A stretch of 64,000 nt of DNA from Okeania sp. SIO1I7 (GTDB lineage: Bacteria > Cyanobacteriota > Cyanobacteriia > Cyanobacteriales > Microcoleaceae): NCBI GenBank assembly GCA_010672585.1, contig JAAHGF010000003.1, positions 341,680-405,679 of the forward strand, in the 5' to 3' direction. Shown here one piece after another: positions 47,317 through 56,762 of this stretch; position 1 is the stretch's first letter, and each line of letters starts with the position of its first letter. The translations under genes were made by a program, and so were the position numbers. A model generated the notes under the pieces. That model was not told the DNA's origin and did not search any database. It saw only the letters and a list, made by a program, of their open reading frames with translations.

Positions 47317-47338
47317 TTGTAGTGGTTGATAACCTGCC

Positions 47339-47976
47339 TGACCTACTTAAAAGGTCGTAGAAACAATATAAATTTTCTATTATATGTACTAGCGGTAGTT
47401 CAGGTAATCAGACAAACTACAGAACTTATAATGTTTGCGTTTGTCTGCCTGTAAAATCGGAAAGCCTCTACAAAAAAATCAGAATTTATCCGCCTTGAGA
47501 AGCAGGGTGGCTGCGCGTATTTTCCTTTTGAGGAGATTTAAACGCCAGTATAAATTTGAGATCTGCGGTCGGCTCGACCGTAAATGCTTGTGGATGAGTA
47601 ACCGCCGACGGCCTCAGTTAAAGCAAGAAGTAAACGTCAATTTGTCACTTTATGTGACGCTTTGTATCAGTTTTATAGAGCAGCAGGTACTTCACTATAC
47701 CCAACTAGGGAGAAAAGGAACAGGCATTTTGCCTTTAATTCTGTCGTCGATCTTCAGGTTAAAACCTAGCCGTTGAGAACATACAGACACTACTAAAATG
47801 TTAGCTATCAGTTTAGTAGATTTAGTAGAAACTGTGATTGGCAAAGGCATACTGCCCTACCAAATAACTACAGGTTTATCGTGAGCAAGGGCTGATAAGC
47901 AGCTATAGTTGAGCATAAATCTGCCTCCAAGTTGGGTAACAAAACCAGATGTAAAATAATTTACTTAGGAGAATTA
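47339..47976 (+). promoter_or_regulatory. Long leader region of the DEAD-box helicase gene
   Basis: About 640 bp without repeats or credible frames, more balanced in base composition than other spacers and with several stems (ggtcggctcgacc at 47567-47579; tttgtcactttatgtgacgc; cgccgacggc). Together with the known cold/redox control of cyanobacterial crh helicases through long leaders, this suggests a structured 5' UTR. The promoter itself cannot be fixed from the sequence. Confidence 0.45.
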
Positions 47977-49461
47977 ATGGATTTATCGTTTGCAAATTTA
48001 GGAATTTCACAAGAGCGTGTAAATCATCTGGAAACCATTGGTTTTACTGAACCTACTCCGATTCAAGTCCAAGCAATACCTCATTTGCTGGCAGGAACCG
48101 ATATTGTAGGTCAAGCCCAAACAGGAACAGGTAAAACCGCAGCGTTTTCGTTACCCATATTGGAGAGAATTGACCTGGAGACAAAGGCAGTTCAAGCTTT
48201 AATTTTGACTCCCACTCGTGAGTTAGCGCTGCAAGTTACAGAAGCTATTCGCCAAATTGCTGGTTTGGATAGCAAGGGTCCAACTAAACACCGATTACAC
48301 GTTTTAACTGTTTATGGCGGTCAATCTATCGAACGTCAGGTTCAGCGCCTTCAACGAGGTGTTCAGATCGTGGTAGGAACGCCAGGACGAATTATCGATA
48401 TGCTGAATCGCAATAGTTTAAAACTAGATAGTTTAAAAATGATGGTTTTAGACGAAGCTGACGAAATGTTGAGTATGGGTTTTATTCAGGATGTAGAAAG
48501 AATTTTGGATGCGGCACCCACTGAGCATCAAACAGCTTTCTTCTCTGCCACCATGGACTACTCAATGAAGAAACTGGTGAATAAGTACTTGCAATCTCCA
48601 GTAACAGTCAAAGTTGCTCAACAAAAGACAACTCCGAAGCGAATTACTCAGATTGCTTACATGGTGCCTCGTGGTTGGCCGAAAGCTAAAGCCTTACAGC
48701 CAGTTTTAGAACTCGAAGACCCAGAAGCAGCTTTGATATTTGTGCGGACAAGGCAAGCTGCGGCGGAACTAACAAACCAACTACAGTCAGCAGGTCATAG
48801 TGTTGATGAATATCATGGTAACTTGAATCAATCCCAACGGGAAAGGTTGCTAAGTCGCTTCCGCAATCAACAAGTACGTTGGGTAGTGGCAACTGATATT
48901 GCAGCTCGTGGTTTAGATGTGGATCATTTAACTCATGTGATTAACTACGATTTACCTGATAGTGTGGAAAATTATGTTCACCGTATTGGTCGTACAGGTC
49001 GTGCAGGTCGTGAAGGTACAGCGATTTCGTTGATTAATCCTTTAGATAAGCGGAAGTTGCGGTTGATAGAACGTCATTTACGTCAACGTTTGGACACTCG
49101 TTCGATTCCTAAGCGGTCTCAAATTGAGGCCCGACAGTTGCAGAAGTTACAGAATAAGGTACGAGATGCTTTGAGTGGGGAACGGATGGCTTCTTTCTTA
49201 CCATTAATTGCTCAGTTGGGTGAAGAGTATGACCCCCACGCGATCGCTGCTGCAGCTTTACAGATAGCTTATGATGAAACTCGTCCTGCTTGGATGGGGC
49301 CTGATTATGCTCAGGAGGAAGATATTCCTGTCTATGAAACTCCGAAACCAAAACCAAAGCCACGCTCACCTAAGATTCGTCATCAAAAACCTTCTCCTAA
49401 AAATCAGAAGAAAGATGGTGACAATGTTGTAGAAGAGGCTTCTGTTTCACACAATAATTAA
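47977..49461 (+). CDS. DEAD-box ATP-dependent RNA helicase
   Basis: 494 residues from ATG 47977, supported by ttaggagaatta just upstream; the open frame continues 15 codons further but without a ribosome site. Q motif GFTEPTPIQ, Walker A AQTGTGKT, PTRELA, GTPGR, DEAD box VLDEADEM, SAT, then domain 2 with ATDIAARGLD and HRIGRTGRAG. The C-terminus is a basic, Pro/Lys-rich tail (KPKPKPRSPKIRHQ). It unwinds RNA, probably mRNA or rRNA precursors; this is the CrhR-like group of cyanobacteria. Confidence 0.93.
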   Translation: MDLSFANLGISQERVNHLETIGFTEPTPIQVQAIPHLLAGTDIVGQAQTGTGKTAAFSLPILERIDLETKAVQALILTPTRELALQVTEAIRQIAGLDSKGPTKHRLHVLTVYGGQSIERQVQRLQRGVQIVVGTPGRIIDMLNRNSLKLDSLKMMVLDEADEMLSMGFIQDVERILDAAPTEHQTAFFSATMDYSMKKLVNKYLQSPVTVKVAQQKTTPKRITQIAYMVPRGWPKAKALQPVLELEDPEAALIFVRTRQAAAELTNQLQSAGHSVDEYHGNLNQSQRERLLSRFRNQQVRWVVATDIAARGLDVDHLTHVINYDLPDSVENYVHRIGRTGRAGREGTAISLINPLDKRKLRLIERHLRQRLDTRSIPKRSQIEARQLQKLQNKVRDALSGERMASFLPLIAQLGEEYDPHAIAAAALQIAYDETRPAWMGPDYAQEEDIPVYETPKPKPKPRSPKIRHQKPSPKNQKKDGDNVVEEASVSHNN

Positions 49462-49500
49462 GTTATTTATTTTTGGCTGAAATAGTCGAATAGTCATTTT

Positions 49501-49533
49501 AGAGATGTGAGCGATCGCGTCTCTAATTTTTTT
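49501..49533 (+). terminator. Terminator after the helicase gene
   Basis: agagatgtg pairs with cgcgtctct around a gcgatcgc core, followed by seven T. The T-tract (49525-49533, aattttttt) is also the left target duplication of the next element. Confidence 0.65.
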
Positions 49534-49705
49534 GGCGTTGGTAATTTGAGGTATGATACCATGTCCGGATAAGAGCGCGATAGAACTCCGTTCTGTTTAC
49601 GCTCCCCGAAAAACTTTCTCCTTCTACTCGGGGTTTCTTCTTCTTTCTTCCCTCCTGACTCCTAAAGAATTAAGATTAATATCATACACGCGCTTTACCA
49701 ACGCC
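49534..49705. mobile_element. Small inverted-repeat element (GGCGTTGGTAA ends) in the terminator tract
   Basis: Ends ggcgttggtaa and ttaccaacgcc; inner partial repeat gtatgat/atcatac. Flanked by aattttttt on both sides (49525-49533 and 49706-49714). It contains ccatgtccggataagagcg, a family B-like piece, and cttcttc heptamers. Confidence 0.7.
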
Positions 49706-49825
49706 AATTTTTTTAAGGATTTTTACTATAGATTCTTCCTTCTTCCTTCTTCCTTCTTCCTTCTTCCCTCTTCCTTCTTCCTTCTTCCTTCTTCCTTCTG
49801 CGCAGAGCATTAAATTTTCCAAGAC

Positions 49826-51523
49826 ATGACCAAAAACATCAATCAAAAACTAATAGTTTTTCTAGCATTTCTACTATTATCATTCTTCCTCAGATTCTGG
49901 ACTTTATTCGTATCTGTATTAGACAAAGACGAAAGCATCTATGTATTAGGAGCAGATAGTCTATTAAACGGCAACCTCCCTTATATAGAAATTTGGGATA
50001 ACAAACCTCCAGGCATTTTTATTTTATTTTCCCTAACAATGCTAATTTTAGGAAAATCGATAGTATCAATCAGAATCTTATCTATTATCGCTACAACTTT
50101 TACCAGTTATTTTTTATATAGCATTGGTGCAGTTATTGACAAAAAACAAGGAGTAAAAATTGGATTATTAGCAGGTGCATTATACGCCATTTTTTCCCTA
50201 CATAATGATGGTGCTGCTGCGAATGCAGAAATTTTGTTTGCTCCTTTAGTGACTGGAGCATTTTTATTATTATTTCAGAATAAGAAACTGTCAAATATTA
50301 AAGTATTTTTGATAGGTCTAATTTTAGGGATAGGAATGCAAATCAAATATTTGGTAGTTATGGATGTTTTGGGATTAATTTTATTGGGAAGTTTATTTCA
50401 AAAAGAAGAAGCAGAAAGTAGGAAGGAAAAAAGAAACCTTCAAAATAATTTTCAGACTATAGACATATTCAAAAATATTTCCTTTTCCCTATTTAAGTTT
50501 TACATTATTTTAGGTGCAGGCTTAATTTTACCTGCTGTTATCATCGCAGTTATTTATCAATTTTCAGGCTATTTTGATGAATATATTTATGCGACTCTCA
50601 CTGCTAATAGTAAATATGTAGCAATGCTGAATTTTTCTTGGTCAGACTTTTTCAGTAGACTTAGAAAACAGGTATTAGGAAATATTTTATTGTGGTTATG
50701 TTTGTTTTGGAGTCCGGTTTATTTGTTTGTATTTGCTAGAGATAAATTAAAACAAGAACGCAATTTAATCTATTTATTTTTGTGGTTTAGCTGTGCTTTT
50801 TTAGCAGTTTTATTATCAAAAAGATTTTATAATCATTACTTTTTACAATTATTACCTCCTTTGTGTCTAATTAGTAGCTATGTCATAATTAAATCTGTTC
50901 ATTTACCTCAGCAAAAATCTCAAAATCGGAATTTATATGAAGAAGCAAAGAAACAGAAAAAAACCGTTATGATAAATTCCCGAAAAATTTCTATTGACTT
51001 CCCTTCTGCCTGCCCAAATATACTTCTATTCCTAATCTTAATATATCCTTTTGCCCAAGCAGGTTATAACAAATTAAGTAAAAATTGGGAATTTATTTAT
51101 TATCGATATATAAAAAAAATAGATACATGGGATGACAGAGAAGCTTTGATTAGTAAATACTTACAGCAGAGAATTAGACCGACAGATTATATATATGTCG
51201 TCAATTATGAACCAATAATTTATTACCTAGTTCCCACAAAAATCCCCACAAAATATGCTTTTCCTAGCCATTTAACAGCCATGTCTCAGATTTTATCTAC
51301 GGATGCTCTGCAAGAATTAGATAAAATCATGGCGAAAAATCCCAATTATATTTTACTAGCAGAAAAAGATAATATTAGTCCAGAATATAGAAGTCATCTC
51401 AATCAATATTTAGAAAAAAAATACTTTCTAGAAACCACAATTCAAAATGTCAGATTATATCGACTATTATCAAGAAGCGGTCAGCAGTCAGCAGTCAGCA
51501 ATCAGCAAATCGAAAGACAATAG
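49826..51523 (+). CDS. GT39/ArnT-like membrane glycosyltransferase
   Basis: 565 residues, about ten TM segments (first at 9-30). VLDKDESIYVLGADSLLNG near the N-terminus and YIEIWDNKPPGIF follow the pattern of GT-C fold, polyprenyl-phosphate-sugar-using enzymes (dolichyl-phosphate mannosyltransferase/ArnT type); Asp 33/Asp 35 would be the catalytic acids. It transfers a sugar at the outer face of the membrane; the acceptor is unknown. The last 15 residues or so (SGQQSAVSNQQIERQ) are translated heptamer repeat, so the natural C-terminus has been replaced or extended. Confidence 0.85.
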   Translation: MTKNINQKLIVFLAFLLLSFFLRFWTLFVSVLDKDESIYVLGADSLLNGNLPYIEIWDNKPPGIFILFSLTMLILGKSIVSIRILSIIATTFTSYFLYSIGAVIDKKQGVKIGLLAGALYAIFSLHNDGAAANAEILFAPLVTGAFLLLFQNKKLSNIKVFLIGLILGIGMQIKYLVVMDVLGLILLGSLFQKEEAESRKEKRNLQNNFQTIDIFKNISFSLFKFYIILGAGLILPAVIIAVIYQFSGYFDEYIYATLTANSKYVAMLNFSWSDFFSRLRKQVLGNILLWLCLFWSPVYLFVFARDKLKQERNLIYLFLWFSCAFLAVLLSKRFYNHYFLQLLPPLCLISSYVIIKSVHLPQQKSQNRNLYEEAKKQKKTVMINSRKISIDFPSACPNILLFLILIYPFAQAGYNKLSKNWEFIYYRYIKKIDTWDDREALISKYLQQRIRPTDYIYVVNYEPIIYYLVPTKIPTKYAFPSHLTAMSQILSTDALQELDKIMAKNPNYILLAEKDNISPEYRSHLNQYLEKKYFLETTIQNVRLYRLLSRSGQQSAVSNQQIERQ

Positions 51524-52189
51524 GAGGAATAAAAAATCGATGATAAATCATAATTTTAGCTATTAGCTATTACTTAATTCCTGCAATCTATAATAGTAAA
51601 CATTCAGCTCTTATGAGGAGGTTTAAATGAACATAGACTTTGGCAAATTATTAATTATTAATTATCCATTAATGAAAGCCGACTTTGGTAGTAAGTATAA
51701 ATTTTGTCTCAATTAGTAAAGCTTTTATCTAAAACTAAAAGCAATAGCTGATAGCTGACGGCTGAATTCTTACCTATAAGACCATTTTGAAAAAAGAATG
51801 TTACGAATAATCAGCACTATCAAAAGACTCCATAAGAAAATTTATGTGACGAAAAATATAATTTACAACATCAAAAATGGTATTAAATCTATTCATTCAG
51901 AATTCTGAATTCTGAATTCTAAGAAATACCCTAGCTATTTATAGCAAACATTTATCAATTATAAATATACCAGCTCCCACTACTATAATACCCAATACCC
52001 AGCAAAATAATAAGAAAAATTAAAATCTCTAGTCAAAATAGCAGCAATCATGGTAGACAAAAAAAATCCCGAACCGACTATTACTATTGCGGTTAACTAG
52101 CTATTAGCTTTTAGCAGCTCTGGTTTAAATCCCTTTCTAAATGTTTACTGCTGACTGCTGACTGCTGACCGCTGACCGCTTTTAAAAAT
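51524..52189. other. Spacer: family F element, repeat G, heptamers
   Basis: A family F element at 51596-51773 (flanks ctataata and ctataaga), then repeat G (51775-51975: gaaaaaagaatgttacgaat, then acgaaaaatataatttacaa) and a ctgctga/ccgctga run (52142-52180) just before glpK. No gene. Confidence 0.6.
51596..51773. mobile_element. Family F element
   Basis: gtaaacattcagctctta at the left and gctgacggctgaattcttac at the right; 7 of 8 flanking bases match (ctataata/ctataaga). Confidence 0.75.
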
Positions 52190-53704
52190 ATGACTAAAGA
52201 CACCGAAAAATACATCCTAGCTCTCGACCTCGGTACAACAGGCAACCGAGCAATATTATTCAACTATCAAGGCGCTAGTATTGGTCAAGCTTACAAAGAA
52301 CTTACTCAATATTACCCTCAACCCGGTTGGTTAGAACACGACCCAGAAGAAATATGGGAAGACACTTATGCCATGATGGAACAAGTGTTCCGAAATACTA
52401 ATATTTCCCCTTCAAAAGTAGAAGCTATAGGTTTAACAGTACAACGAGAGACCTGTCTCCTCTGGGATAAAACCACAGGTAAACCCCTCCACAAAGCAAT
52501 AGTTTGGCAAGACCGTCGTACCGCACCCATGATTCGAGAATTAGTAGCAAAAGGCAAAGCAGAAAAAATTCAAAACTGTACCGGATTAGTTTTAGATGCT
52601 TACTTCTCAGCGACAAAACTATCCTGGATGCTAGAGTGGGTAAAGCGAGAACAACCCAATATTAATCTCAGTAATGTGCTAGCAGGTACCATCGATACTT
52701 GGATTTTATGGAAACTAACTGGTGGGCAAATTCACGCCACCGACCATAGTAACGCCAGTCGCACAATGTTAATGAATATTGAATCCCTAAATTGGGATAG
52801 AGAATTATTAGACTTGTTCCAAATTCCTAGAGAAATAATGCCGGAAATCAAACCAAGTTTCAGCATATTCGGCAAAACAAAAGCAGACTTATTAGGAGTA
52901 TCAATTCCCATAGCTACAATTTTAGGAGACCAACAAGCCGCCTTATTTGCCCATGGTTGCGATCGCCCCGGAATGTTAAAATGCACTTACGGTACAGGTA
53001 GCTTTTTGATTGCTAATACTGGAGATAGTCTTACGAAATCTCAAAATCAACTACTATCAACTATTGGATGGACTCAAAAAATCAACGGTAACTTGAAAAC
53101 ATCTTACGCTCTAGAGGGAGCAATGTTTACCACAGGAGCTTGTATTCAGTGGTTACGGGATGGGTTGAAACTCATAGACTCTGCAGCAGAAACTGAACAT
53201 CTGGCAATGCAAGTGGAAGATACTAACGGTGTTTATTTTGTACCTGCTTTAAGTGGTCTTGGTGCACCTCATTGGGATATGAATGCTCGCGGTGCTTTTC
53301 TGGGAATTACTGGAGGTGTGAAGCGGGAAAACATGGTGAGAGCAGTTTTAGAATCAATTGCTTTTCAAGTTAAAGAGGTTGTGGATGCTCTGAATAAAGA
53401 TAGCGGAACTCTAATGACTAATCTAAAAGTTGATGGTGGAGGTTCACAAAATAATTTTTTAATGCAATTTCAGGCAGACTTGTTGGGTATTCCTGTTGAG
53501 CGTCCTGCATTTATTGATGCTACTGCTCAAGGAGCTGCTTTTGCTGCTGGTTTGACAGTAGGTTTATGGGATGACTATCACAAATTAGTGAATAATAGTA
53601 TAGTTGGGCAGATGTTTGAACCCAGTGAAAATGCTGCAAAAGTGCAAAAAAGTTTTATGGTTTGGCAAAAAGCTGTTAGTAGGGCGAAGAATTGGATTGA
53701 TTGA
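52190..53704 (+). CDS. glpK: Glycerol kinase
   Basis: Phosphorylates glycerol to glycerol 3-phosphate in the cytoplasm. FGGY fold: LDLGTTGNRAI (12-22) phosphate loop, QRETCLLWD and WQDRRT (glycerol-binding Arg-Glu and Trp), DHSNASRTML, GDQQAALFAHGC, then GGGSQNNFLMQFQADLLG in domain 2. 504 residues, full length. No glpD or glpF is adjacent. The stop codon is followed within two bases by gaaggcag heptamers. Confidence 0.95.
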   Translation: MTKDTEKYILALDLGTTGNRAILFNYQGASIGQAYKELTQYYPQPGWLEHDPEEIWEDTYAMMEQVFRNTNISPSKVEAIGLTVQRETCLLWDKTTGKPLHKAIVWQDRRTAPMIRELVAKGKAEKIQNCTGLVLDAYFSATKLSWMLEWVKREQPNINLSNVLAGTIDTWILWKLTGGQIHATDHSNASRTMLMNIESLNWDRELLDLFQIPREIMPEIKPSFSIFGKTKADLLGVSIPIATILGDQQAALFAHGCDRPGMLKCTYGTGSFLIANTGDSLTKSQNQLLSTIGWTQKINGNLKTSYALEGAMFTTGACIQWLRDGLKLIDSAAETEHLAMQVEDTNGVYFVPALSGLGAPHWDMNARGAFLGITGGVKRENMVRAVLESIAFQVKEVVDALNKDSGTLMTNLKVDGGGSQNNFLMQFQADLLGIPVERPAFIDATAQGAAFAAGLTVGLWDDYHKLVNNSIVGQMFEPSENAAKVQKSFMVWQKAVSRAKNWID

Positions 53705-53799
53705 AGAAGGCAGAAGGCAGATGGCAGAAGGCAGAAGGCAGAAGGAAAAATTGCTTATGGATAGTCTGTGACACGCTACTTCTTAAGCAGATTTGATAT

Positions 53800-53890
53800 T
53801 AGACATCTCCGATAATAAAAAATAATATTAATTATCCTACTAGATATATTAATTCTTTCCACCTACTCCCTCTTTTGGAGGAGATGCCTA
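53800..53890. mobile_element. Family A element
   Basis: tagacatctccgataataaa on the left, ttttggaggagatgccta on the right, 91 bp. Confidence 0.7.
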
Positions 53891-54009
53891 TTTACCAACA
53901 CAAAGAAAAGATAAAATCTAAATTATGTCCTTCTTTATAGTTTTGATAATTCCTCAAGCAGTTACAATTATTGATAAATCATAGTATGGATATACAGGAG
54001 AATAGTAGC

Positions 54010-54360
54010 ATGGATCTTGGAATTTCCATCATCGGAATTGCAGACAATATAACAGTGGGAGTAGGAGGTAGTTCCTCTACAGTTGTTGCTCCTAGACAGT
54101 CTAGTCAAGTTGTTAACAAACCATATCCCAATTACAAAGTTATTGTTTTAAATGATGATGTCAATACATTTAAGCACGTCGCTGAATGTTTGCAAAAATA
54201 TATTCCAGGTATGACAAGCGACCTCGCTTGGGAGCTAACTCACCAGGTTCACAACGAAGGTCAAGCCACAGTTTGGGTTGGCCCTCTAGAACAGGCAGAA
54301 TTGTATCATCAGCAGTTGAGTCGCGCAGGATTAACAATGGCACCCTTGGAAAAAGCATAA
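54010..54360 (+). CDS. clpS: ClpS-type adaptor of the Clp protease
   Basis: 116 residues from ATG 54010, supported by caggag about 9 bases upstream; an earlier in-frame ATG (53986) and TTG lack one. The ClpS core has VIVLNDDVNTFKHVAECLQK and HQVHNEGQATVWVGPLEQAE: the acidic NDD pocket and the His region that bind N-degrons. ClpS delivers such substrates to ClpC/ClpA. The long Gly/Ser N-terminal extension and PLEQAELYHQQLSRAGL suggest the second cyanobacterial ClpS type (ClpS2-like), from memory. Confidence 0.87.
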   Translation: MDLGISIIGIADNITVGVGGSSSTVVAPRQSSQVVNKPYPNYKVIVLNDDVNTFKHVAECLQKYIPGMTSDLAWELTHQVHNEGQATVWVGPLEQAELYHQQLSRAGLTMAPLEKA

Positions 54361-54457
54361 ATAACGAGGGAGGAACCAGGAGGCAGGAGGCAGGAGGCAG
54401 AAGGCAGGAGGAAAGAATAAGGTATTAAGGAGGTATCAGGAGGAGAAAGTTTTTCGA

Positions 54458-54650
54458 TCGCGTTATTATAACGCCAGATATTTCCTTGTTCCTTTTTCCC
54501 TCTTCCTTCTTCCTTCTTCCTTCTGTCGCGCTATTATAACGCCAGATATTTCCTTGTTCCTTTTTCCCTCTTCCTTCTTCCTTCTGTCGCGCTATTATAA
54601 CGCCAGATATTTCCTTGTTCCTTTTTCCCTCTTCCTTCTTCCTTCTGCTA
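54458..54650 (+). repeat. Three tandem copies of a 61-68 bp unit
   Basis: tcgcgttattataacgccag (first) and tcgcgctattataacgccag (second, third) at 54458, 54526 and 54587; each unit ends in ttccttc heptamers. The difference in length is one extra pair of heptamers in the first unit. The array ends 45 bp before ureA. Confidence 0.88.
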
Positions 54651-54694
54651 TAAACATGATAAAATTCTCCCTGAAATAACTATAGAAAAATACT

Positions 54695-54997
54695 ATGCAA
54701 TTAACACCCCAAGAAAAAGATAAACTATTAATTTTTACTGCTGCTTTATTAGCAGAACGTCGTAAAGCAAAAGGCTTAAAATTAAATTATCCTGAAGCAG
54801 TTGCCTATATTTCCGCAGCAATTTTAGAAGGTGCTAGAGAAGGTAAAACTGTGTCTGAATTGATGAGTTTTGGTACAACTTTATTAACAAGAAATGACGT
54901 AATGGAAGGCATCCCAGAAATGGTACAAGAAGTGCAAGTAGAAGGAACTTTTCCTGATGGTACAAAATTGGTAACTGTACATAACCCAATTCGTTAG
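54695..54997 (+). CDS. ureA: Urease gamma subunit
   Basis: 100 residues, full length. [20 protein letters not shown], then [20 protein letters not shown] and [20 protein letters not shown] are family signatures. Part of the nickel urease that releases ammonia and CO2 from urea. ureB follows 48 bp later (by the start I prefer); ureC does not follow. Confidence 0.96.
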   Translation: MQLTPQEKDKLLIFTAALLAERRKAKGLKLNYPEAVAYISAAILEGAREGKTVSELMSFGTTLLTRNDVMEGIPEMVQEVQVEGTFPDGTKLVTVHNPIR

Positions 54998-55045
54998 AAA
55001 TTATAATTTTTGAAACACATAAGAAATAGGAAAAAAATAACTATT

Positions 55046-55354
55046 ATGATTCCAGGTGAAATGATAATTCAAGAGGGAGAAATAGAATTAAATTCAGGTC
55101 GCCCCACAGTAAAATTATTAATCGCAAATACAGGCGATCGCCCAATTCAAGTTGGTTCCCATTTCCATTTTTATGAAGTAAATGATGCTTTGAGTTTTGA
55201 CCGCGAACTCGCCAAAGGAATGCGTCTAGATATTCCAGCAGGTACTGCTATTAGATTTGAACCCGGAGATGAAAGGGAAGTAATTTTAGTACCGTTTGTT
55301 GGAAGACGAGAAGTTTATGGTTTTAATGGCAGAATTAATGGTAATATCATTTGA
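55046..55354 (+). CDS. ureB: Urease beta subunit
   Basis: 102 residues from ATG 55046 ([20 protein letters not shown]); an upstream in-frame TTG (55010) is unlikely. [15 protein letters not shown] and [20 protein letters not shown] are family signatures. Complete at the C-terminus (NGRINGNII). Urease needs ureC (alpha, active site), which is not within the 8.6 kb downstream. Confidence 0.95.
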   Translation: MIPGEMIIQEGEIELNSGRPTVKLLIANTGDRPIQVGSHFHFYEVNDALSFDRELAKGMRLDIPAGTAIRFEPGDEREVILVPFVGRREVYGFNGRINGNII

Positions 55355-56071
55355 TTAATTGATAATGGATAATGGATAATTGATAATTACCTCGGGTTTT
55401 AACCGTTACGGAATTGAATATAAGGAATATTTTCTTTTCTTGGTCGATGGTCGGACAGCGCAGGTTTCGGAGCCATCCCACCCAACGGGAAAGCTGCGAA
55501 GAGAGAACTCCGTTCCGCTGACGCGAAACGCGACAGCGTTGCGTTACGCCAGTTTTGCGAAGCAAAAGCAAACGACCGCTGTCTTGGTCGATTGGATATG
55601 GCTCCGGGACCTCGCCATCCCACCCAACGGGTGCGCTGCGCGAACGACCGCTTTTTTTCCCCTTAAAAGGGGAGGGTTCAAGGCGCGAATTATTTAATTA
55701 TTAATTATTAATTATTAATTATTAATTATTCGGTAATGAGGAGTTAGGAGTCAGGAGTTAGGAGGGAACAAGAAGGAGTTTTAAGGTATAATATCATGTC
55801 CGTTGGTATCGTTTGTGTAAAACCAAGGGTGAATATCTACAAAAAATTTACGTTTGTTTTTTCAAGCTTTTAAGCCTTCTTCCCTCTTCCAACTTCGGTC
55901 TTCCTTCTTCCTTACCTTCGCTATACAATACCGATGCTACCGGACATGATATAAGGAGGAGAAAGTTTTTTGTCACGCTCTTATCCGGACATGATATAAA
56001 TTAGATAATTAGTAGACGTAGATTTGGTTGAAAAAATTTTAGCGGAGCTTATCCGCAGGATAAACCCAACA
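55355..56071. other. Spacer where ureC would be expected
   Basis: Entirely repeats: atggata runs (55359-55385), a family E-type element with a GC-rich insert (55440-55680) in which ccatcccacccaacggg occurs twice, attaatt runs, a family B element (55790-55953, atatcatgtccg ... cggacatgatata) and a further B half (55965-55998). No piece of ureC is readable. Confidence 0.6.
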
Positions 56072-56677
56072 CTATTTTTTCGTATTTTCAAACACGATCT
56101 GCTTGAGAGATTCAATTTCAGTTTGATTTAGGTCTCGCCACTCACCAGGTTGAAGTTCATTCATGTGCAGACTGGCGATCGCTACTCTAACTAACCGTAG
56201 CGTTGGAAAACCCACTGCTGCTGTCATTCTTCGCACTTGACGATTTCGACCTTCTGTGAGAGTAATTTCTAACCATGCAGTAGGAACAGTTTTCCGAAAT
56301 CGAATTGGTGGATCGCGGGGTGGAAATTTTGGTTGTGCAGATAACAATTTTACTTTTGCAGGTCGAGTCTGATAATTTTTGATCGTTACACCTTGTTGTA
56401 GTTTTCTTAATGCTGCATCATCTGGTATTCGTTCCACTTGTACCCAATAAGTACGAGGATGAGCAAATTTAGGGTTAGTTAGTCGATGTTGGAGTTGTCC
56501 ATGATTTGTTAGTAGTAAAACTCCTTCACTATCTCGGTCTAACCTACCCACAGGATAAACTGAAGACACAGGAATATAATCCTTAAGGGTTTGGCGTTGG
56601 TTGGACTCATCAATGTTGTCAGTGAATTGACTTAAAACATTGTAGGGTTTATTAAATAAAATATACTTGTAACTCAT
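56072..56677 (-). CDS. RluE/RsuA-family 23S rRNA pseudouridine synthase
   Basis: 201 residues from [18 protein letters not shown] (ATG 56675-56677). The open frame runs 22 codons further up, but that part is translated ttccttc heptamers. The catalytic Asp is D47 in [15 protein letters not shown]; later [12 protein letters not shown] and VRVAIA complete the RsuA/RluB/E/F signature. There is no N-terminal S4 domain, as in RluE, which modifies U2457 of 23S rRNA in E. coli. Confidence 0.9.
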   Translation of the reverse strand: MSYKYILFNKPYNVLSQFTDNIDESNQRQTLKDYIPVSSVYPVGRLDRDSEGVLLLTNHGQLQHRLTNPKFAHPRTYWVQVERIPDDAALRKLQQGVTIKNYQTRPAKVKLLSAQPKFPPRDPPIRFRKTVPTAWLEITLTEGRNRQVRRMTAAVGFPTLRLVRVAIASLHMNELQPGEWRDLNQTEIESLKQIVFENTKK

Positions 56678-56762
56678 GAATAAAATTAAATCTAGGTCAG
56701 GAAGAGGGAAGAAGGAAGAAGGAAGAAGGAAGAAAAAAAGCAATAATAGTAATGAATAATTG

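Noticed and set aside
47083..47776. Two frames in the IS debris and helicase leader
   Set aside because: Odd amino-acid composition, no ribosome sites, and they span hairpins and an element end.
49553..49813. 86-residue frame before the GT39-like gene
   Set aside because: Covers a mobile element and a long ttccttc run ([16 protein letters not shown]); not a protein gene.
55380..55697. Frames on both strands downstream of ureB as ureC remnants
   Set aside because: I looked for urease alpha motifs and found none; the frames come from GC-rich palindromic repeats.
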